Assembly: GCA_037176905.1 (NCBI GenBank)
Contig: JBBBWG010029954.1
Coordinates: 1 to 22,346 of the forward strand
Length of the DNA stretch: 22,346 nucleotides
Origin: Azolla pinnata
Lineage: Eukaryota; Streptophyta; Polypodiopsida; Salviniales; Salviniaceae
Direction: 5' to 3'
A model generated the notes under the pieces. That model ran no database searches. It worked only from the letters and a program-made list of their open reading frames with translations, and was not told where the DNA came from. The translations under genes were made by a program, and so were the position numbers. This document shows, piece after piece, positions 1 to 7,190 of the stretch (position 1 is its first letter; each line of letters starts with the position of its first letter).

Positions 1-160
1 CCCCATGCAGAACTGAAATCGGTACATTGGTCAGCACGCAGAGCTGTAATCAGCAAACAGCTAACGCTCTCAGCTCGGAGAAGCTCGAGGGTTTTCAGGT
101 TCTGTTTTCTGTTTACCGAAACCGCATCATTATTTGTATTATGTACGATTAGAAACTTCC
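1..160. other. left-edge spacer, nothing recognised
   Basis: Mixed-composition sequence with no supported ORF, RNA gene or repeat. It ends where the CATG-rich minisatellite begins. Confidence 0.5.
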
Positions 161-950
161 ACGACCACATGCATACAAACGCAACACGCCACATGCACAT
201 ACCATGCGAACATCGGCATGCGCATACATACCATGCGGACACCCACATGCACACCCACATGCACATACATAGGACATCCACATGCACATACATAGGACAT
301 CCACATGCACATACATACCATGCGGACACCCACATGCACACCCACATGCACATACATACCATGCGGACACCCACATGCACACCCACATGCACATACATAG
401 GACACCCACATGCACATACATACCATGCGGACACCCACATGCACATACATACCATGTGGACATGCACATACATACCATGTGGACATGCACATACATACCA
501 TGTGGACATGCACATGCACATGCACATACATACCATGTGGACATGCACATCCACATGCACATGCACATGCACATACATACCATGTGGACATGCACATGCA
601 CATACATACCATGTGGACATGCACACCCACATGCACATGCACATGCACATACATACCATGTGGACATGCACATGCACATACATACCATGTGGACATGCAC
701 GTACATACCATGTGGGCATGCACACCCACATGCACATGCACATGCACATACATACCATGGAGACATGCCCATACATGCCATGTGGACATGCACATACATA
801 CCATGTGGGCATGCACATACATACCATGTGGGCATGGACACCCACATGCACATGCACATGCACATGCACATGCATACCATGTGGGCATGCACATGCATAC
901 CATGTGGGCATGCACATCCAAATGCACATGCACATGCACATACACATGAA
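160..950. repeat. CATG-rich minisatellite (CACATG / CATACATACCATG units)
   Basis: About 790 bp built from short words such as CACATGCACATACATACCATG, with variable numbers of CACATG hexamers inserted between longer units. Three blocks are visible. From about 220 to 440 the word after CCATG is CGGACACCC. From about 455 to 700 it is TGGACATG. From about 705 to 930 it is mainly TGGGCATG. CCCACATG and CATGTGGG occur close together, so local stem-loops are possible. The low-complexity sequence lacks stops in several frames on both strands, giving long His/Cys/Met/Thr ORFs that are artefacts. It ends about 200 bp before the mTERF start codon and may lie in its promoter or leader. Confidence 0.9.
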
Positions 951-960
951 GCTATCTCCT

Positions 961-1140
961 GCGTCGAGCTCTTCCGCCATAGCCAGAGCTTCTGCTGCTC
1001 CTCTGCGTCGGGGGACGCCGCGCCGAGCTCTTCCGCCATCGCCATCGCTGCTGCTGGTTCCTCTGCGTCGGGGGGATCTGTGTGTCGAGCTCTTCCGCCA
1101 TCGCCACAGCTGCTGCTGGTTCCTCTGCGTCGGGGGGGCG
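961..1140 (+). repeat. 59-62 bp tandem triplicate in the mTERF leader
   Basis: Three consecutive copies of a unit containing GAGCTCTTCCGCCAT, then a GCTGCTGCT-like stretch, then CCTCTGCGTCGGGGG. The GAGCTC words start at 966, 1025 and 1087, so the spacings are 59 and 62 bp. Neither is a multiple of three, so each copy is in a different frame relative to the mTERF ORF. The third copy is open in the mTERF frame (Val-Ser-Ser-Ser-Ala-rich) but has no in-frame ATG. The triplicate is therefore best read as 5' leader. Confidence 0.85.
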
Positions 1141-1156
1141 GGAGCAAGCTTTTGCC

Positions 1157-3004
1157 ATGTTCTCTCGAGCGATCCTCGCTCTCTTCCGCAGCTCCATCGA
1201 CATCCCCTCCACCGTCCGGCCCCGCGCTCCCTGCCCGTCCGAGACGCCTCTGTGCTTCCGCACCATCTGCGCTTTCGCCTCGCCCTGCGATTCCTCGCCT
1301 TCTCCTTCTTCCTCGTCTTCTTCTTCCGCGGCTTCCTCTTGCCGAATTGTCGGCGTTGACGGGGCGAGGAGCTCTTCCAAAAGCAAGGAGTCTGCGAGCC
1401 CGACGCCCGTTGTCCGCAGAAGAGCGAGGATCAAGGATGATCTGATAGCCCTGGCCTCCTCCTCTTCTTCTTCTTCCTCTTCTCAGAAGGAAAGGAAAGA
1501 TTTTGAGCCGAACGGCGGAGACGAAGGCAACGGAGACGAACACAGGAGACGTCGCAGCAAAGCACCTGAGGTAAGAGATCATCATCCCCTTGAAATGCTA
1601 GAGAACGCTGCCGATTTCCAGAACGTTTGGGCTTCGGAGGGCCTGGTTGCGGAGAGAGATCTGTCGGAAACAGCCGCGCTTCTCTGCAAAGGCCATGAAT
1701 CTGCGGATCCGTCGGTTCTCGCCGGCAAGAAAGCAAGAACGAAAAGCATCCGGATCTCGAGAATGCCATCGTGGCAGGAATCGGAGGAAGGTATGGATCC
1801 GAGAGGCGAGGCAAACGCCGCAGATAGAATCAACGAAAGAGAATTTAGCATAGATGGAGCTCTCTGCACGGAATGTACCAGCGACGAAGAAGCACAGTAC
1901 TACGCCGATGTAGGAGAAGCTTCAAGAGCATCGTCGGTCGGAAGGGACGAAGGCGCTGCAGTGGACTCTTGCGGATTTTCCGTAGCTTCCTCGGATTCCG
2001 AGAGCATTGTCGTTCCAGAGCGGTTGATTCTGAAGGTGGCTCTTCTAGAAGAATCCGGGGTAGATCCTTCGGATCTCGCCATTCTACTGAAGAAGCGAGC
2101 GCTGGTCTCCGTCTCTCTCGAGAAGCTGAAGTCGGCGATGGAGCTCTTGGTAGGCTTCTTCGGAGAAGGAGAGGCGGCGTGCAAGGTTCTGGCGCAGAAT
2201 TCGGGGATTCTCTCGAAGCCGCTGGAGAAGTTGGAGTTCAAATTGAGGTGTCTCGAGGAGTTTGAGCTGGGAAGAGACACATGCCAGAGGATCGGCGCAG
2301 CGAAGCACGCGATCCTGACCATGGCAGGGGAAGCTCTCCACGAGAAGCTGTGCTATCTCCGCAGCATCGGCCTCTCGCCATCGTCGATCAATGTGCTGCT
2401 GTCGAGGTTCCCGCAGGTGCTCCGATTGACCGTTGCAGCTTCGATCGAGCCCACGCTCGTGTATCTCGAGAGCAAGGGCATGGATAGAGAGGAGATCAAT
2501 GCCCTCATCCTCAAGCATCCTTCGCTCCTCGCCATGTCTGTCGGCAACAACCTCGACAAGAAGTTCGAATTGCTCGGGAGTTTGGGTCTTTCCAACGAAG
2601 AGTGCAGGAAAGCCATCGGGTTCCTCACCTTGCCCTCGTGTGATAGGGCCCGGTCTGTGCTCGAGACCCTGAAGAGCTATGGCATCTCCGAGCCCGACAT
2701 CTCGGAGATGGTGCGGAAGAATCCCGACATATTCTCCCGATCCCCCGAGAACATCTCGAAGAAGATCGAGTGGCTGATCAACGAAGGGGATCGAGAGATC
2801 GAGGAAATCATACACTACCCGACGTGCCTCTGCTTCCATCTCGACAATCGGATAGTCCCGCGGATCAATGCGTTGAAGGAGACGAAGTTCAGGGTATGCC
2901 CATTATCTACTGTGCTATCGATGCCTGATGAATCATTCCGAGCTCAGTTCCATCTCCCTGATTTCCCTTCCTCCAAGAAGAGCAGGCAACCCCGGAGGCA
3001 ATGA
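1157..3004 (+). CDS. mTERF: mTERF-family protein (organelle gene-expression factor)
   Basis: Intronless ORF of 615 residues from the first in-frame ATG. mTERF proteins are helical-repeat nucleic-acid-binding factors of plant mitochondria and plastids that act in transcription, termination, splicing or rRNA maturation. The sequence shows an N-terminal stretch rich in Ser, Arg and Ala with few acidic residues (MFSRAILALFRSS...), consistent with a transit peptide of undecided target. A poorly conserved, charged Ser/Glu-rich linker follows to about residue 285. Roughly 310 residues of degenerate ~35-residue mTERF repeats come next, including LSPSSINVLLSRFPQVL (405-421), MDREEINALILKHPSLL (442-458) and ISEPDISEMVRKNPDIF (510-526), each with the family's Leu/Pro-x-Leu/Phe pattern. 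The tail is basic. The ORF continues upstream without an ATG, so the start is a choice. A GAG|GTAAGA donor-like site near 1569 lies inside the ORF; no intron is needed. The paralogue and target transcript cannot be named from sequence alone. Confidence 0.92.
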   Translation: MFSRAILALFRSSIDIPSTVRPRAPCPSETPLCFRTICAFASPCDSSPSPSSSSSSSAASSCRIVGVDGARSSSKSKESASPTPVVRRRARIKDDLIALASSSSSSSSSQKERKDFEPNGGDEGNGDEHRRRRSKAPEVRDHHPLEMLENAADFQNVWASEGLVAERDLSETAALLCKGHESADPSVLAGKKARTKSIRISRMPSWQESEEGMDPRGEANAADRINEREFSIDGALCTECTSDEEAQYYADVGEASRASSVGRDEGAAVDSCGFSVASSDSESIVVPERLILKVALLEESGVDPSDLAILLKKRALVSVSLEKLKSAMELLVGFFGEGEAACKVLAQNSGILSKPLEKLEFKLRCLEEFELGRDTCQRIGAAKHAILTMAGEALHEKLCYLRSIGLSPSSINVLLSRFPQVLRLTVAASIEPTLVYLESKGMDREEINALILKHPSLLAMSVGNNLDKKFELLGSLGLSNEECRKAIGFLTLPSCDRARSVLETLKSYGISEPDISEMVRKNPDIFSRSPENISKKIEWLINEGDREIEEIIHYPTCLCFHLDNRIVPRINALKETKFRVCPLSTVLSMPDESFRAQFHLPDFPSSKKSRQPRRQ

Positions 3005-3310
3005 TTTCTGTTTATTCTTGTTTCTCCCATTCTTATTTTATTTCTGGAATTAACTTCGAAATTTCCGTTTCTTTTTTCTTGACCTTCTTCCTGATTTCCC
3101 TTCCTCGAAGAAGTGCGATAACCTTTGAAGGCCATGATTTTTCTTCTCCTTTTTCCTTGGAATTAACTTTGAAATGCCCATTTTCCCTTTGTTCTTGATC
3201 TTTTTTTTTTTCTTTCCCTTTCTCGCTCTTCCCCCCCCTTTCTTCTTGCATTACCAGGATCAACTCTGGAATGCCTTTCTCTTTTCTAGACCTTCTTCCT
3301 CTTTTAGTTC
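2957..3310 (+). repeat. degenerate tandem duplication spanning the mTERF stop codon
   Basis: CTGATTTCCCTTCCTC followed by AAGAAG occurs at 2958-2980, inside the CDS, and again at 3091-3113 in the 3' flank, 133 bp apart. The downstream sequences also correspond: GGCAATGATTT near 2997 with GGCCATGATTT near 3130, and GGAATTAACTTCGAAAT near 3047 with GGAATTAACTTTGAAAT near 3160. A weaker third match (GGATCAACTCTGGAATG) lies near 3257. The 3' end of the coding region and the proximal 3'UTR were therefore duplicated and then diverged. The intervening DNA is pyrimidine-rich. Confidence 0.7.
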
Positions 3311-4138
3311 TTTGTGTTTTCAATTTTATTTTATTTTTGGGCTTTAGGGACTCTTAGTTACAAGTTCATTGAATATGATGACACTCCCAATGAAGGTAGT
3401 GGAGTGCCTGAAAACATTTTCTTTGCTAATAAAAATTTGAGGTGTAGAGAACACAAGCAGCATTCGATCCGAACAGTATTGACCCCTTTTGCTAGAAATA
3501 GCTAATGTAAAGACTGTCACCCAATAACATGGCATTTTTCTCCTCTTGCTTGGAATGGAGATTAGAAAGGGCCTGCCCCCCTCCCCCTTTCTTTGCAGAA
3601 GGAAATGCTTCTGGAGAGGAGACCAAAACCTTCCAATGCAAAGAACATATACAAGATTTTCATTTTTCCAGGTACATTGTGAACTTGTGGGTTGATTTCT
3701 CTTATGTATCTGTTGTTCAATCCTGTATTTGCTAAGCTTGCTTGTCTGGTTCGAGAGTTTCTCAACTATTTCAGCATTTGAAAGAATTCAAGGCTTGACC
3801 CAAATGTAGTAGGAAATGCAATAAAATGCTAAAGTCATTCACCTTTGGGTCTTTTACAGTAAACACTTATCTTGCAATGTGATAACTTGCGCCACGACTT
3901 TTGCTGCTTGGTTTTGTCTGTATGGATAAGCTGGTGAGCTCGATCGAGGTGCATTTGATGATATCAAATTAAATGCAGGCTTATCTTGAAGCATTTGTTT
4001 GGATCAAAGTTGTGGCGCTTTTGCTGAAGTAGAAGCAGTCCTATTGGCTGGCCATGAATCATATCATGTTCATTCAGCTGGCAAGCCTATAGCAAATTGT
4101 GCTGATGCTAGTTGTGATTTACTGCCCTATTAAACTAA
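3310..4138 (+). other. mTERF 3' flank, no supported gene
   Basis: AT-rich sequence with many stops in all frames. An AATAAA lies at 3820-3825 and could be a poly(A) signal, though it is 0.8 kb past the stop. A short open stretch around 4005-4135 ends in Pro-Tyr-stop and resembles nothing I recognise. Confidence 0.4.
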
Positions 4139-4348
4139 GAGACGAACGTATTTCTATTGGAAGAGTTTGTTGCCCAATTTAATGTAGGTTTGCGTTGTAT
4201 AATAACCAGAAGGTTTGTCGAACTTGGTTATGATGTTTATGATGCATATATCACTGAGAGCTACGGGATTGCAGATGCAACGAGATTGATGAAGAATAAT
4301 AGGGATCTGTTGTTGCACATCCGAAAGATCAAAGAGCTTCACAAATAA
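4139..4348 (+). other. unrecognised short ORF, possible terminal exon or gene relic
   Basis: An open stretch follows an in-frame TAA and ends in TAA at 4346-4348. It has no ATG near its 5' end. Its translation has protein-like composition, with a hydrophilic C-terminal part containing ELGYDVYDAYITESYGIADA followed by a basic Leu/Ile/Lys-rich helix-like tail. I do not recognise the family. It could be the last exon of an unannotated transcript, a decayed gene copy, or chance. AG dinucleotides upstream (for example at 4186-4187) could act as splice acceptors, but no upstream exon was found. Confidence 0.25.
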
Positions 4349-4450
4349 TCCAACAGTGGTTGAAAGGAATGTAGTAATGTAGTGTCTTGTATATACAATC
4401 AAGTAATTGTACAGATTTAATCTCTCCACATGTGGCATGGTTGTCGAGCC

Positions 4451-4790
4451 CTTTCATTAACAGGATTTCAGCCGATGTTGACAAACACAAAGCACAGGGG
4501 AAGTTGAAGACCCCGAAGGCTCACGAATCTGGAACCAAACTTGCTTCTACTTCTTTGCACTGTACGATTCATTTTTGCGAGAGCTGGCTTCAAGCAGATG
4601 TGTTTCGGTTGTCAATCTCTTTCATTAACAGGCTTTCAGCCGATGTTGACAAATGCAATAAAGCACAGAGGAAGTTGACGACCCTGAAGGCTCAAGAATC
4701 TGAAACCAAACTTGCTTCTACTTCTTTGCACTGTATGATTCATTTTTGCTAGAGCTGGCTTCGAGCAGATGCGTTTTGTAGCTCTAATTT
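4451..4790 (+). repeat. 168-bp direct tandem duplication
   Basis: Two copies begin with CTTTCATTAACAGG at 4451 and 4619 and run through matching words such as TTTCAGCCGATGTTGACAAA, CTTGCTTCTACTTCTTTGCA and CATTTTTGC. Copies differ by scattered substitutions and a 3-bp length difference near the AAAGCACAG word. The spacing of 168 bp is divisible by three and one frame is open across both copies from 4387 to a TAG at 4750-4752. Each copy starts with a polypyrimidine-AG that looks like a splice acceptor. No known protein is recognised in it. Confidence 0.85.
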
Positions 4791-4799
4791 GTACTTGGC

Positions 4800-5030
4800 G
4801 ATAATCAAAAGCCTTGTCGAGACACCCTATTTGTGAACTATCTTTGCACAATGGGCCTGGATATTCAACCCTCTAGATTTCGACAGAGGCAAAGAAAAAC
4901 CCACGGTTACCGCACCTTGCGAAACGGAATCCCTCTATCAAGCCATGCTTTCCTGATACTTACTTATAGCATTAACATGGATGCGTGTTCTGATTAAATC
5001 CGTTGCAGATTTTGACGATTAAGTATGGCT
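4800..5030. other. spacer, nothing recognised
   Basis: Unique-looking AT-balanced sequence between the 168-bp duplication and the telo-box array. No ORF of note and no RNA gene seen. Confidence 0.4.
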
Positions 5031-5815
5031 TAAAGGTTCCAATTTTCATAATCTACCATCATTATTGAGGACATACATTATGTTTCAAGGTTAATTACTG
5101 TTGAGAACACCGATCATGGCTTAGGGTTTCATAATCTACACGGCTTGGTTTAGGGTTTCATAATCTACTTTGGCCTAGTTTAGGGTTTCATAATCTATTT
5201 TGGCCTAGCTTAGGGTTTCATAATTCAGGTGTGGATTATGATGATTACATATGGTTTAAGGGTTTTGGGTTTCGTAATCTAACAATAATACCCGAGGACA
5301 CAGATTATGGTTTAGGATTTTAATTAATGTAGAGAACATAGATCATGGTTTCGGGTTTCATAATCTACATGGCCTAGTTTAGGGTTTCATGATCTACATA
5401 GCCTGGTTTAGGGTTTCATGATCTACATAGGCCGGTTTAGCCTGGTTTAGGGTTTCTTAACCTGGTTTAGGGTTTCATGATCTACATAGCCCGGTTTAGG
5501 GCTTCAGAGCCTGGTTTAGGGTTTCTTAACCTGGTTTAGGGTTTCATGATCTACATAGCCCGGTTTAGGGTTTCGTGATCTACATAGCCCGGTTTAGGGT
5601 TTCATGATCTACATAGCCCGGTTTAGGTTTCATAGCCTAGTTTAGGGTTTCTTAACCTGGTTTAGGGTTTCATGATCTACATAGCCCGGTTTAGGGTTTC
5701 ATAGCCTGGTTTAGGGTTTCTTAATCTGGTTTAGGGTTTCATGATCTACATAGCCCGGTTTAGGGTTTCATGGCCTGGTTTAGGGTTTCATAACCTGGTT
5801 TTAGGGTTTAGGGTC
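5030..5815 (+). repeat. telo-box minisatellite (TTTAGGGTTTC plus ATAATCTAC/ATGATCTACATAG units)
   Basis: About 20 exact TTTAGGG words (hand count), most as GGTTTAGGGTTTCATGATCT or GGTTTAGGGTTTCTTAACCT units of roughly 20-30 bp joined by ACATAGCC. It is not a head-to-tail (TTTAGGG)n telomere, because the heptamer is always separated by other sequence. The left part is older and more diverged: a block near 5049-5120 containing ATTGAGGACATACATTATG is repeated as CCCGAGGACACAGATTATGG near 5290-5345. Copies become more regular toward the right. The reverse complement, AAACCCTA, is the plant telo-box, a known promoter element of ribosomal-protein and ribosome-biogenesis genes. The array ends about 20 bp before the presumed first exon of the DUF4602/FSAF1-like gene. 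Confidence 0.9.
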
Positions 5816-5819
5816 TTGC

Positions 5820-6064
5820 TTGTTTCTTCTTCATCTTCTGTCGCTGTCGAACAAGAACGAAGAAAACGGAGAAGAAGAAGAAGAAGAAGAAGAAGAAGCC
5901 GCAGCTGGCGCCTACAGCTGCCTTTCTGATCCTCCTGGCTTGCGGATGGGTTTTACAGCCTGCAGGTTCCTCAGCTTTGAAAGGATTCAAGGAAGTAATT
6001 TGGCGCGGAGAAGCGAGAGCTGAAGGAGAAGGAGCGTGATCGCCCGGTGGTCGCGGAAGCACAG
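5820..6064 (+). other. probable non-coding first exon (5'UTR) of the DUF4602/FSAF1-like gene
   Basis: Transcript-like sequence with pyrimidine-rich TTCTTCTTCATC, a (GAA)n tract at about 5868-5900, and a consensus donor ACAG|GTGAGT with the intron beginning at 6065. The frame that joins exon 2 in phase is interrupted by a TAA near 5996 and carries no ATG after it, so this exon should not contribute coding sequence. The transcription start is not visible; the left bound is approximate. Confidence 0.5.
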
Positions 6065-7187
6065 GTGAGTCTCTGATTGATGGTGGATGGGTTTTGGATG
6101 GTTACACTCCTGTAGAGAGCTCGATCCCATATCTGTAGATAGCTCGAAGATGCATGGAGCCATGGTGGGTGGGAGACCTTTAATGGCAGAGGTCATTCAA
6201 GACAGGGCAGATACCTCAGAAATGAGATATCTCTGTGCATGTGCATGTGCATGTGTATGTGGATTTGTGTGCGCCTCTGGGCACGCGAACATGTATGCAT
6301 AATGCATGTGAACATGTCCGTGTTTGTGAATAGGCGTATATGACGGGAGACGAGTAAGGTGTCGAGATACAGTGAAGAGACTCGTTGATATCAGTTATTT
6401 TCTTTCATTGGTTGCTGTTCAGGTGTATTTTCTGGAAGCACGACATATTGTATAACAATTTCAGTACAATGTTATTTTCATCCTTTCTCTAGCCACTAGG
6501 TTTATATGCATACCATAAGACTCCGACAGGGATAGTAGATGATGATTCATTACAAGGTCAGGTTATTTGTTGGTGATTTGTTTATGAAGTGTTAGATGAA
6601 ACCGTGCTTATTTACTTGTAGTTGTTTGAGAGAGAGAGAGAGAGAGAGGGATTGCAATGATCTCTTCTGGCTTATTTTGTCGGTGCATGATGAGGAACAA
6701 AATGTTATACTTATTTTCAGTTTCTGTTCAGATGGATTTGCCGCAATGCAAAATGAGAGGGGGAAGATCAGGGGAAAACAACTAATTTCTGGAACGTGTG
6801 CCAATAAGTATCGCTGTTTGGGATGTTTTAAAAGTGTGATTAAGAAAATTCAGGAAATTTGAGCTTGGAAAAAATGAAGTGAACTTATAAGGCTGTAGAT
6901 GGATCCATATAAGCTCTCTTTATCTCGGTCAGGCTTTGGAAAACTGATCGACTAATGAACTGATAGTTAACCTCAATCCATTTTTTGTACCCAAATTGTT
7001 TGGATATTCCTTCAGTCTTGGTCTACCATTATTCACATCTTTTTTAATAAAAGGTTTAGTCTAGATTCCTACTTGGTGATTCCAAATTGCTCAGCAAAAT
7101 AGATGTAACATATAAAGTTAGCTTAAAATGTGCACTCGAAATTTAGTGTCTCAGTCGTTCATACTCGAGAGGGCTTATGTGCTGCAG
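6065..7187 (+). other. 5'UTR intron of the DUF4602/FSAF1-like gene
   Basis: GT at 6065 and AG at 7186-7187 (GTGCTGCAG) bound a 1.1 kb intron. It contains a short (TGTGCA)n tract near 6234-6265 and an (AG)n tract at about 6629-6650. No embedded gene or small RNA was recognised. Long leader introns are common in plant genes and often enhance expression, but nothing here shows that directly. Confidence 0.5.
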
Positions 7188-7190
7188 GAC

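Noticed and set aside
139-1585. Long overlapping ORFs on both strands (160-480 residues) rich in Met/His/Cys/Val or Thr/His/Pro
   Set aside because: They are translations of the CATG minisatellite and leader triplicate, which lack stops in several frames because of their composition. No domain or codon signal supports coding.
2084-2839. 251-residue antisense ORF within the mTERF gene
   Set aside because: Shadow of the GC-rich mTERF coding frame; it has no recognisable domain, and the sense frame encodes clear mTERF repeats.
5030-5815. True interstitial telomere
   Set aside because: TTTAGGG is present about 20 times but never in consecutive head-to-tail heptamers; the repeating unit is ~20-30 bp with fixed non-telomeric spacers.
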